Positions 51,369-59,757 of a stretch of DNA of 64,000 nucleotides are shown here, piece by piece; within the stretch, counting starts at the first letter, position 1, and every line of letters starts with the position of its first letter. The stretch spans positions 1 through 64,000 of the forward strand of contig NZ_BBOX01000009.1 in the NCBI RefSeq assembly GCF_001553455.1, written 5' to 3'. Made by a program: the position numbers and the translations under genes. This DNA comes from Streptomyces hygroscopicus subsp. hygroscopicus (GTDB lineage: Bacteria; Actinomycetota; Actinomycetes; Streptomycetales; Streptomycetaceae). A model generated the notes under the pieces. It did no database searches, was not told the DNA's origin, and saw nothing but the letters and a program-made list of their open reading frames with translations.

Positions 51369-52442
51369 TCACCTTCCTCGCGCGACAGATGCGGCCGACT
51401 GGCGGGCTCGCGCAGTGCCTCGCAGATAGGCGTCACCCCAATGCATATCCGGCTCCAGGTAGCAGCTCTCACCCCATTCGTTCCAGGCGTTGACAAAGAC
51501 CAGATTTTCAGTGTCGCTCTCGGGCCTGAACGTGAGCAGAGTCTGCTCGAGCCACTTCGAGTACTTGTCCGGCGTGGCACCATGGATCACCAAACCCCGA
51601 TAGGACTTGCGGGGTGTGCTGTCCCAACCCGGGGTAACGCAAGGATAGGTGAACTTCGATTCTTCAAAAGCCTTCTGCGCTGACTGGATCACCTGGTCGT
51701 AGCCGACGACGCGGACAGTCGACTTGCCGTCCAGACATTCTACGTCGTGTTCCTCATAGGTTTCGGCGCGACTCGGCTGGAAATCGATGATCGCGTCGAC
51801 GCCGAGGGTGGGCTGAACTCTTGGATCCGATCGAACAAGGCCGATGTAGAGCCTATCGCCCAAAATCCTCTCGGCGGCACGTTGTAGACTCTCGACCCGG
51901 GCGGTGATGTCCTCGAACTCGGTCGGACTGAAGATGAGGAAAAGCGGCCGTCCTTTCACCCGTACATAGTTTTCGTGTGTCAGTGCCGGCAGAAGATTGA
52001 TGAGGTGCCGAGCATCATCCGACTCGTCGTACTGTTGTGGTATCAGCATCTCGCCCTGTGTGCCACTGAAAGAAGACCAGGTTCTCTTCCATGGCAGATT
52101 TGCCCAGCAGACAGCAAAAGGAAAATCGTGGGAGTCGACAGTGATGCGGTCACTCATCGGACGTTCCATGACCTGCCGGCCCTGGAACCAGTAGTGGTAG
52201 TACACGAACCCGTCGATTCCGTGGGCAGCCGCCATCTCGGCTTGTGCGAGGCGGGTTTCCGGCGTCCTGAGGTCGTAGAATCCCAGATCAGCGGGCATAC
52301 GAGGCTGGATGTGACCATCGAACAGCGAATGGGCCATCACGGCCGTTCGCCACTCGGTGAATCCGGGCCCGTACCACATGTCGTTCTCTTGAATGGGGTG
52401 GAACTGCGGGAGATAAAAGGCCAGCACGCGATGTTCTGCCAT
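51369..52442 (-). CDS. WbsX-like GT/GH99-like domain protein
   Basis: A 357-aa protein of the WbsX/glycosyl-hydrolase-99-like TIM-barrel family: VLAFYLPQFHPIQENDMWYG, FTEWRTAV, MAAAHGIDGFVYYHYWFQGR, DFPFAVCWANLPWKRTW and VFVNAWNEWGESCYLEPD are its standard blocks. Members occur in O-antigen and natural-product glycosylation loci; they are assumed to cleave or transfer sugars but few have been tested. It is the first gene of the operon, with GGGAGGG before the ATG at 52442 and a 216-bp upstream gap holding the probable promoter. Confidence 0.92.
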   Translation of the reverse strand: MAEHRVLAFYLPQFHPIQENDMWYGPGFTEWRTAVMAHSLFDGHIQPRMPADLGFYDLRTPETRLAQAEMAAAHGIDGFVYYHYWFQGRQVMERPMSDRITVDSHDFPFAVCWANLPWKRTWSSFSGTQGEMLIPQQYDESDDARHLINLLPALTHENYVRVKGRPLFLIFSPTEFEDITARVESLQRAAERILGDRLYIGLVRSDPRVQPTLGVDAIIDFQPSRAETYEEHDVECLDGKSTVRVVGYDQVIQSAQKAFEESKFTYPCVTPGWDSTPRKSYRGLVIHGATPDKYSKWLEQTLLTFRPESDTENLVFVNAWNEWGESCYLEPDMHWGDAYLRGTARARQSAASVARGR

Positions 52443-52680
52443 TGGATACAGACCCTCCCTCGGTTTAGCTAGTGGAATATCGTGCGCAGAGGTTTTCTAC
52501 TGCGGGCGGCCGAGACGGAGGTCCGCCCGTTGCTGACGGTGAAGAGCGAGGTAAGGAGGCTCCTGACAAGGCGGATATGAGGCGCCCGCACTGAGCCCTG
52601 CCGTGGTCGACCTGTCCGCGATGATGGCCGCCCCGAGTACCTCGATGCCGCGCAACGCTTAGTGGGTCGGGGGCTGGCGC

Positions 52681-53255
52681 TTATCCCAGCACCCGTCCGA
52701 GGAAGCCGCGGAGGTAGCCCGCGACGACGTCCAGGTGGCTCTCCAGCAGGAAATGGCCGCTGTTGACCAGGTGCACCTCCGCGTCCTTGGCGTCGCGGGC
52801 GAAGGCCCGTGCGCCGCTGGGCCGTAGATTTCGTCGTTGCGGCCCCGGACGACGAGCACTGGGGTCTCGCTGGTGCGCAGGAATTCGTGCAGCAGCGGGT
52901 AGAGCGGACGGATGTTCTGGTAGTCGCGGGAACGGCGCCAGTTGGACCTCGTCGTTGCCCTCGCGGGAGACGAGTGCGACGTCGTGTTCCCAGGTGTCCG
53001 GCTGACCAGACTCGGGTCGGGCACGCCGCGCACGTACTGCCAGCGGATGGCGTCGATGCTCAGCGCGGCGTGGACGGCGGGTCCGGTGTCGGGGGCCGGG
53101 GTTCGCCCCGTAGGCCCAGACGTCGGTCCAGAACGACTCGACGAAACCGTCTTCGTAACCGTTGCCGTTCTGGGTGACGAGAGCGGAGATCCGTTCGGGG
53201 TGTTTGAGCGCGAGGCGCTATCCGATGGGGCTCTGTAGCCCTGGACGTAAAAGCG
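52681..53255 (-). pseudogene. Alpha/beta hydrolase (epoxide hydrolase-like), truncated and frameshifted
   Basis: The minus strand holds the C-terminal two-thirds of an epoxide-hydrolase-type protein in pieces: KHPERISALVTQNGNGYEDG and FVESFWTDVWAYGANP, then SIDAIRWQYVRGVPDPSLVS, DYQNIRPLYPLLHEFLRTSE and TPVLVVRGRNDEIYGP, and in another frame RAFARDAKDAEVHLVNSGHF with GFLGRVLG-stop at 52681. The N-terminal part with the oxyanion motif is missing, and a TAG and at least three frame changes interrupt it. The acid (RGRNDE) and His (SGHF) remain legible. Confidence 0.82.
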
Positions 53256-53282
53256 TTAGCGGGTGTGCCGGTGGTGAGGCCG

Positions 53283-54068
53283 TCAGCCGTTGGCCTTGTA
53301 CAGGTCGGCCTGGCCGTTGGAGGCGGTCAGGCCGCCGTCCACGGGGATGTGTACGCCATTGAGATAGCTCGCCTCGTCACTCGCGAGGAACGCGACGACG
53401 GCGGCGACCTCGGCCGGCTCGCCCGGGCGGCCCATCGGGACGCGCTCCACTAAACGCCGGTGCCGCGCGGTCCCCTCGGCGAACACGTCCCGCAGGCGCT
53501 GTCTGCTGAGGGTCACACCGGGGTGGACGGCGTTGACGCGGATCTCCCGGCCGTGGTCCAGCGCCATCACATTGGTCAGACTCGCCACCGCGGCCTTGGT
53601 CATGTCGTAGGCGGCCTGGCCCCAGTCGCCGCCGAGCGCGCCCACGGAGCCGATGTTGACGATGCATCCGCGCGTGGACCGCAGATGGGGCAGGGCGGCG
53701 CGCGAGGCGAAGAAGGCACCGTCGATGTTGGTGCTCATCATGGTCCGGTACGCGTCCATGCCGATCCGGTCGACGGTGCCGGGGATCGCCACACCGGCGT
53801 TGTTGACCAGTACGTCCAGGCGGCCTAACCGTTCGGCCACGCCGTTCATGGCCGTGGTGACGGCGTCCTGGTCCGTGACGTCGGCGACCCAGGGGCGCAT
53901 GTCCGCACCGTTCGGGCCCTCCTGGGCGGTCTGTCGCAGTGCCGCCTCGGTACGGCCGACGAGCACCACGATGTGGTCATCGGCGGCGAACCGGTGCGCG
54001 ATCGCGGCCCCGATGCCGCTGCCGGCACCCGTGATGACGGCTACCCGGCGAGGTGTGTTCTGGTTCAC
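53283..54068 (-). CDS. Short-chain dehydrogenase/reductase
   Basis: A 261-aa classical SDR with VITGAGSGIGAAIAHRF (cofactor loop), VNNAGVAIPG, Ser in VNIGSVGALGGDW and Tyr-Lys in AYDMTKAAV, plus the C-terminal GVHIPVDGGLTASNG. Divergent from an AraC-family regulator with 175 bp between starts, so likely under its control. The arrangement is common for stress-induced or solvent-detoxifying reductases. No link to the flanking biosynthetic genes is evident. Confidence 0.93.
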   Translation of the reverse strand: MNQNTPRRVAVITGAGSGIGAAIAHRFAADDHIVVLVGRTEAALRQTAQEGPNGADMRPWVADVTDQDAVTTAMNGVAERLGRLDVLVNNAGVAIPGTVDRIGMDAYRTMMSTNIDGAFFASRAALPHLRSTRGCIVNIGSVGALGGDWGQAAYDMTKAAVASLTNVMALDHGREIRVNAVHPGVTLSRQRLRDVFAEGTARHRRLVERVPMGRPGEPAEVAAVVAFLASDEASYLNGVHIPVDGGLTASNGQADLYKANG

Positions 54069-54243
54069 GGAGTTCTCGTCTTTCCATGCGTCGCGGGCCG
54101 GAACGCCCCGGGCCCTGCGCCACCCCGAAAGCTAGAGGAACGGCCCGGCGCACGCTTGGACCACAGCGACGGGATCATGGGACAGGAACGTCACGCGGTA
54201 GCGTCACACCGACGACACCCGACGCGGAGCGGAAAGACCGACG

Positions 54244-55245
54244 ATGAGCAGTAACGGAGCGCAAGCTGATGGATCGCGTGGAGCGTTCACCGTGGACTCC
54301 ACGGCCCCGGGCGCCGCATCCGGAGCGTTCGACGCCTTCCGGCGCGAGTGGGAGACGCAGATCGGCGACGGTTTTCGGCTGCCCACCTTCAGCCCGGCCA
54401 CGATGGCGGACTTCCGGTCCAGGAGCCGTGCCTTCAGAGTGGGCGACGCGGCCGTCACCGACTTTTACAGCGAGTCGGTCCTCCGGACCGACGGCCCTGT
54501 CGTCCGCGTCGAGGACCAGGTCCGGCTGTATGTGGTACGGCGCGGCGCGTGGCGCCTGGACGGCTCCTCCGACCGGGGCGCACACAGCGTTTCGGCAGGG
54601 CAGTTCCATCTGCGGCACGTCGGGCGGCCGACGCTCTTCGAGACGGCACCGCACACCGTGGCAAAGGTCGTCGTGCTGCCTTCCGCCATGCTCAAACCGC
54701 TGATAGGGAAGCGGACTTTCACCGGGCCGGTGGACTCGGCCGAGGTGCGCCTGCTGACGGCACACACGAACATGCTCCACTCCGTGGTGGGCGACCTGGG
54801 GCCGGCCGGTGTACAGGCCGCCCACAGCATCCTGATCGAGCTGGCCAAGGCGGTGGTCAGGAGCCGTTTCGACGATGTGGAACCGCTGCTCGCGCCGGCT
54901 CTCGCCCAAGCCGCGAAGGACCTCGCCGAGGACCGGCTCACTGATCCGGACCTCTCTCCGGCGATGCTGGCGGGTGCGCTCAACGTCTCCCTGCGCACCC
55001 TGCAGCGGGCGTTCGCCACCGTGGGGGAGTCGGTGGCCTCCTACATCCGCCACCGGCGGCTGGAGGAGGCAAGAGCCGCCCTCGCCGCTCCGGTCGGCCG
55101 CCCGAGTGTCTCCGAACTCGCCGCCCACTGGCAGTTCGCGGACAGCAGCCACTTCATCCGGGCCTTCAAAAAGCACTACGGTCAGACGCCCACGGAGTAC
55201 GTGCGCTCGCTGCGGCCGGACAGCGAGCGCCCCGGAACACCTTGA
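54244..55245 (+). CDS. AraC-family transcriptional regulator
   Basis: A 333-aa regulator with an AraC-binding-like N-terminal domain (about 45-215: VRLYVVRRGAWRLDG, VSAGQFHLRHVGRPTLFE) and a C-terminal double HTH (about 225-325: SPAMLAGALNVSLRTLQRAF and HWQFADSSHFIRAFKKHYGQ then TPTEYVR). GGAAAG precedes the ATG. Its divergent SDR neighbour is the likely target. Confidence 0.93.
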   Translation: MSSNGAQADGSRGAFTVDSTAPGAASGAFDAFRREWETQIGDGFRLPTFSPATMADFRSRSRAFRVGDAAVTDFYSESVLRTDGPVVRVEDQVRLYVVRRGAWRLDGSSDRGAHSVSAGQFHLRHVGRPTLFETAPHTVAKVVVLPSAMLKPLIGKRTFTGPVDSAEVRLLTAHTNMLHSVVGDLGPAGVQAAHSILIELAKAVVRSRFDDVEPLLAPALAQAAKDLAEDRLTDPDLSPAMLAGALNVSLRTLQRAFATVGESVASYIRHRRLEEARAALAAPVGRPSVSELAAHWQFADSSHFIRAFKKHYGQTPTEYVRSLRPDSERPGTP

Positions 55246-55441
55246 CGTGGGCGAGCGGGGCGATCCGGGCGACCGTGGGGGCCGGACCGCGGCGGACCGG
55301 GGCGCTCATGGCGGCCTTCCGCGGAGGCGCCGACCGGATTCCCGAACGGCGCCTGGGGCGCGGGGCGTTGGCGTCCGGCGCCGGGTCCTGCGGCGAGGGC
55401 GGCGGGGGACACCAGGCGCACTCTCAGAATCCGGGCGGATC

Positions 55442-56608
55442 TCAGGGCCGCCGTCGTCGGCGGGCGTAGGCGTCGGCGACGGCCCTGAACGATTCCTTGG
55501 GCTCCCAGTGCCAGGGAGAGTCCGGATCGGCCGGGCGGTCCCGGACCGTTTTCACCAGGCTGTAGGAGGCCATGTCCAGGTCGAGTCGCGGCTCGCCGCG
55601 GTGCGGGGCATCGCGGGTGACGAAGGTGAAGGCCATGGCCGCGTACAGGCTCATCGACTCGAACACGTCGAGCACGTCGGTCAGGTACGCGGCCTGTGCG
55701 CGCTCGTCGCGCACCAGCCCATCCTTCACCCGTGGCGGCGTCCGCGTGTAGTCGACGACGTCCCAGCCCATGCCGCCCAGGCGCGGTGCGCCCTCGAAGG
55801 TGCAGGTGCCGAACTCGGTGATGGCGAGCGGTTTGCCGTGGCGTTGGTACTCGCGCAGTTCGCGGACGTGTCCGCGGTGGTCCGGGTACCAGCCGTAGTA
55901 GTCGATACACACCAGGTCGAACAGGCCCCAGTCCACGTCCTCGTCCTGCGCGGCCCCGTACGACAGGGGACCGTGGAAGACCGACCGGCCCACGGCGGCG
56001 GCCCGTGCGGTGAAGTGGCGCAGCCGCCGGGCGGTCCGCTCCGGGTCGTAGTTGCCCTTGGTCAGGTTCTCGATCCGTTCGAGCGCGGTGGCGCCGGGCA
56101 CGATGCCGGGGACGAACAGCAGGAACTCACAGCCCACGTTCAGATGCACCCGTACCCCCTGCCGACGGAGCCGCTCGGCGAACCGCCCGGTCTCCGCGAG
56201 GTGGTCGAGGATGTCCCCAGCGGGCACATCGCCCAGAGTCGGCTCCAGCCAGACGTGCAGACCGTTCTCGGCCGCCTCGGCCGCGGTGCGGGTGAGCCGT
56301 TCGACACCGTCACCGGTGACCTTCACCGTGTCGGCGTGCAACTCGTGGCGGATCGTCCGCAGATCGGCCCGGGTGCGGGCCGCGCTCCACGCCGTCGCCG
56401 GCGTCTCCCCCTCACCTACTTCGTACACGACTCCGCGATATCGCACCCCGCCCGGCCCGGTGTCCCGCGCCCGCCTCCCGGGGGCCGGGGTGTGCGTCCC
56501 GTCGCGCCCTTCCGCCGCGGCGGCGTGCCCGGCGGGCAGGGTGCTGCCGACCGCGACCGCCCCTGCGAGCCGCAGCAACCGTGCCCTGCTGAACTGGGCT
56601 GTGCCCAT
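55442..56608 (-). CDS. Secreted TIM-barrel (glycosidase-like) protein
   Basis: A 388-aa protein. MGTAQFSRARLLRLAGAVAV, continuing GSTLPAGHAAAAEG, is a signal peptide, likely cleaved near residue 32. The mature part begins YRGVVYEVGEGETPATAWSA and reads as a glycosidase-type barrel: LHADTVKVTGDGVERL, GLHVWLEPTLGDVPAGDILD, FDLVCIDYYGWYPD and PLAITEFGTCTFEGAPRLGG, the last holding a Glu at the place of a retaining-glycosidase nucleophile (TEFG). Homologues in Streptomyces are sometimes labelled abortive-infection proteins without evidence. GGGAG precedes the ATG. Confidence 0.82.
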   Translation of the reverse strand: MGTAQFSRARLLRLAGAVAVGSTLPAGHAAAAEGRDGTHTPAPGRRARDTGPGGVRYRGVVYEVGEGETPATAWSAARTRADLRTIRHELHADTVKVTGDGVERLTRTAAEAAENGLHVWLEPTLGDVPAGDILDHLAETGRFAERLRRQGVRVHLNVGCEFLLFVPGIVPGATALERIENLTKGNYDPERTARRLRHFTARAAAVGRSVFHGPLSYGAAQDEDVDWGLFDLVCIDYYGWYPDHRGHVRELREYQRHGKPLAITEFGTCTFEGAPRLGGMGWDVVDYTRTPPRVKDGLVRDERAQAAYLTDVLDVFESMSLYAAMAFTFVTRDAPHRGEPRLDLDMASYSLVKTVRDRPADPDSPWHWEPKESFRAVADAYARRRRRP

Positions 56609-56999
56609 CTCGTTCGCTCCCGTCTTCCGGATGGAAGCAGCCTGCCGGGGCCACGGGGGCCGGCACCATTCGCCGATGGTCTACAGGAGACAGGACCTAA
56701 GGACCCGCCGCCGTCGCCGAACGAACGACCCGGTACCTGTGCGGTGGAGTCGGCCGGCGTCCCGGACCCGGACCCGCGGTGGCGGTCGGCCACCTGCCTC
56801 GGCAGTGGCCGAGGCGGTCCGGCCGGTGGACCGATGTGCCGCCCTCTGCGGCCCGCGTACCCTCGACCCATGACCGGGACCCTCGCCCTCGCCCTCCCGG
56901 CCGCGGGCCCCCTGGCGCGCACCTTCCCGGAGGCGGCGTGGTCGGCAGGGCGCGGAACGTCCTCGATCCGCCGGCCGAAGCGGCCGAGGACGCCGTCTC
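56609..56999. other. Gap with a possibly truncated plus-strand ORF
   Basis: No intact gene. A plus-strand ATG at 56871 starts MTGTLALALPAAGPLARTFP and runs only to 57010, ending inside the aldehyde dehydrogenase stop region; it could be the 5' end of a gene cut off where the biosynthetic block begins, or chance. Confidence 0.3.
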
Positions 57000-58463
57000 T
57001 CACAGGTTGAGAAGCACGTTCTTTCTCTGCACATAGCCCATGAGCGCCTCCCGGCCTTTGAGGCTCCCGTGGCCACCCCGCCCGAAGCCACCGAACGGCA
57101 CTTCCGCCCCTCCGATGATTGATTGGTTGGACACAATATGTCCGGCCCTTACTCCATGTGCGGCACGTAGCATCCGCCCGAGGTCGCGAGTGAACACGCT
57201 GCACATCAGGCCACTGTGGCCGGCGCTGTTGGCGAGTTCGATCGCGTCACGTTCGTCGCTGAATTTCATGACCGCCATGACCGGCCCGAACACTTCCTCT
57301 TTGGCGACCCGCATATGTGGTTCCACGTCACGGAGCACCGTTGGCTGGAGGAAGGAACCCGCACCCGGAAGCCGCGTACCGCCCGCAACGCACTGTGCCC
57401 CGGCCCGCTTCGCGTCCTCGATGATGTCCAGCACCCGGTCAAGCTGTGCGTGGCTGTCCATCGGCCCCATGTAGGGCTTGAATTCACCGTCTCCGCTCTC
57501 CATTCCGGGGCCGACGGTCAGACTCTCCGCCAAAGCGATTGACCGGTCGATGAGCTCCTGGTAGCGGGACTCATGCACAATGATGCGGTACATGCCGCAG
57601 CAGAACTGTCCGGCATTGAGATACGTTCCCATCCGCGCTTCGGCGACGAAGGCGTCGAGATCCGCGTCTTCATGGACAATGGTCGGGGAAGTCCCTCCCA
57701 CCTCCACGATGCTTGGAATGATGGTCTTGGCAGTGTCGGCAAGGACCGCGGTGGCCGCGCCGGCCTGCCCGATGAACACGAGGTGGTCGATGTCCGGATG
57801 ACGGGCCAGGGCGGCCCCTGCGTCGGCACGCCGTCCGCAGAATATATTGACCGCACCGTCGGGAAACCCGGCCTCCTGCGCGGCACGTGCGAGCCAGGAG
57901 GCGGAAATCGGGGCCAGTTCGGACGTTTTCATCACACATGAATTCCCGGCCGCCAGGGCGACCGCAAGCGTGCGTGATGGTATATATATCGGGTAGTGGC
58001 AAGGCATGAATTGCGCCGAGACGCCGAATGGTTTGTACACCGTAAAATCGAAACGGGTGTTGTCGCAGGGCACGGAGCGCCCTTCCAGCGACTCGGTCAT
58101 GGAACCGAAGTATTCGAAGAGGCGGACCGCCATTCTTACTTCCGCCTCGGCTTCGAACAGCGGCTTCCCCTGCTCCAAGGTGATGGTGCGCTTCACTTCG
58201 TCAATGTGGTCGGCGAGGTACTCGCCCATCGCCCGGACCATGCGGCCGCGTTCCATCGGGTGCAGGTCGGCAAGGGCACCGGATCGATGTGCTCGGTGCG
58301 CCGCGCCGACGGCCCGGTTGACATCGTCCGTATCGGCAAGAGCGTGCTCTGCCAGGGCGCCGCCCGTGCTGGGGTCGCATACCGTGATCTTGCCGGCGCC
58401 GCCGTGGCGGAATTTTCCGTCGATGAAGTTCGGCCAGTACGACTGGATGATGCCGCTGCTCAT
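57000..58463 (-). CDS. Aldehyde dehydrogenase
   Basis: A 487-aa ALDH. Active-site Cys288 is in YLNAGQFCCGM and the general-base Glu254 in SIVEVGGTSP, a variant of the usual ELGGK. FMPCHYPIYIPSRTLAVALA has Cys-His where most have a PWNFP/PWNYP loop. The C-terminal part PFGGFGRGGHGSLKGREAL is typical. AAAGGAC precedes the ATG at 58463. The stretch PIYIP uses ATA-TAT-ATA codons, rare in Streptomyces. Next to an amidinotransferase, it may oxidise an amino- or guanidino-aldehyde to the acid. Confidence 0.93.
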   Translation of the reverse strand: MSSGIIQSYWPNFIDGKFRHGGAGKITVCDPSTGGALAEHALADTDDVNRAVGAAHRAHRSGALADLHPMERGRMVRAMGEYLADHIDEVKRTITLEQGKPLFEAEAEVRMAVRLFEYFGSMTESLEGRSVPCDNTRFDFTVYKPFGVSAQFMPCHYPIYIPSRTLAVALAAGNSCVMKTSELAPISASWLARAAQEAGFPDGAVNIFCGRRADAGAALARHPDIDHLVFIGQAGAATAVLADTAKTIIPSIVEVGGTSPTIVHEDADLDAFVAEARMGTYLNAGQFCCGMYRIIVHESRYQELIDRSIALAESLTVGPGMESGDGEFKPYMGPMDSHAQLDRVLDIIEDAKRAGAQCVAGGTRLPGAGSFLQPTVLRDVEPHMRVAKEEVFGPVMAVMKFSDERDAIELANSAGHSGLMCSVFTRDLGRMLRAAHGVRAGHIVSNQSIIGGAEVPFGGFGRGGHGSLKGREALMGYVQRKNVLLNL

Positions 58464-58566
58464 GATGTCCTTTCATCGTGGCCGCGCCGATGGCGGAGAC
58501 ATGGGCCGCCTTCAGGACCCGTGTCGTGGGGTGCTGAGGTGCCGCGGGGGCTGCCTCCGCAGTCCG

Positions 58567-59682
58567 TTACTCGAAGTAATTCTCCATGGCGCCTTCACGC
58601 CTGGTGTCCAACGTTGTGCAATGAAAGCCGCCTCCGAACATTCGTGCGTGGCGCAGCTTCAGCGGCACAACATCGATGCCATGCTCTTCGAGCACCTTGA
58701 TCAGCGGCAGCTGATCACGATCCACGACGACGAGTTCGGGGCTTATGCTGAACAGGTTCATATCGATCCAGCTGCTTCCGATGGAGCGCGACAAGTAGTC
58801 GCTGTCGAACCGGTCGGAGCCGACCATCGGTGGGCTGTAGACAATCTTCCAGCTATCGAAGATCGGCGGGAGCATCTCCCGCGTCACCCGTTCCGGATTG
58901 CAGAGCAGCAACCCGGGCCGCAGCGCCACCACCGATGTGTCGATATGGCTGCCCTGATAGTCGATCCAGCAGACATGAACCCTGAACTCGTCGCCCAGGA
59001 CGGTCTGGAGCCAGAGCGCACCTAATTCGTTGCCGGTCGAACTGATCAGGTAAAGCAGATCGCGGCCGAGGCGCAGGACATTGGCCGCGTCGAAGACCGG
59101 CTCATGATTTTTCGGGACGGGATGCGCGGGATCGACCTCGAACAAGCTGTCCAGCAGCATGGGTTTCGGAGCGCTGTACCATTTTGCGCCCGCCTTGAGG
59201 TACTCCACGAGAATCCTGCGGTAACTGTAGGATTCCAGCAGACGGCCGCGGATGGTGTTCGGTGTCTCTATGATGTTGTTTCCCGTGACCAGGAAGATGT
59301 CTCGTGGGCAGTAGTTGTAGAAACCCTTGGTGGACCAGAAAGGCGTGGAGACCACCCCGTCATGCGGCCAGGTATCAGGCCGCTTGACGACGATGCCGAG
59401 GCTCTCCAGGCACTGAACCATCGCGGCGAGATCTTCTTCCGCCTCTTCGACAACGTACGGCGGGAACGCGCCCGTCGGTATCTGATCGGAGGGGGAGCCG
59501 GCAAACTCGGCGGTACGCGTACTCTTGTCGGGATGAGGAAACCGTGCGTTGAGTGGATTTCCGACGATGACCTCCTTCAGGGGATCCCACTCATTGCAGC
59601 TCCATACGCCGGAGCCGGTTTCTTCCTCAGGACTCGACGGAGAGGTAGCCCACGGCGCCTCACTGTCAGCTGTGTTCTTCAT
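58567..59682 (-). CDS. Amidinotransferase (AGAT/StrB1 family)
   Basis: A 371-aa enzyme of the guanidino-group-modifying superfamily with a complete triad: Asp198 (EPVFDAANVLRLGRDLL), His246 (YQGSHIDTSVVALRPG) and Cys355 (GGGFHCTTLDTRREG). The N-terminus (GVWSCNEWDPLKEVIVGNPL) matches this group. It moves the amidino group of arginine to an amine, giving a guanidino compound; the acceptor could be glycine, an aminosugar or an amino acid. AGGAG lies 8 nt before the ATG at 59682, better than a GTG 9 nt upstream. It is the strongest clue to the product of this locus. Confidence 0.95.
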   Translation of the reverse strand: MKNTADSEAPWATSPSSPEEETGSGVWSCNEWDPLKEVIVGNPLNARFPHPDKSTRTAEFAGSPSDQIPTGAFPPYVVEEAEEDLAAMVQCLESLGIVVKRPDTWPHDGVVSTPFWSTKGFYNYCPRDIFLVTGNNIIETPNTIRGRLLESYSYRRILVEYLKAGAKWYSAPKPMLLDSLFEVDPAHPVPKNHEPVFDAANVLRLGRDLLYLISSTGNELGALWLQTVLGDEFRVHVCWIDYQGSHIDTSVVALRPGLLLCNPERVTREMLPPIFDSWKIVYSPPMVGSDRFDSDYLSRSIGSSWIDMNLFSISPELVVVDRDQLPLIKVLEEHGIDVVPLKLRHARMFGGGFHCTTLDTRREGAMENYFE

Positions 59683-59757
59683 CGGCCTCACTCCTGTTGG
59701 ACATAGGGCGTGTGCGTACCTGCCGAGTAACTGATCAGGCCCTTGGCGCGGTCCGTG

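Noticed and set aside
55442-56608. Abortive-infection defence gene
   Set aside because: A signal peptide and a glycosidase-like barrel argue for a secreted enzyme; the defence label for such homologues is without support in this sequence.
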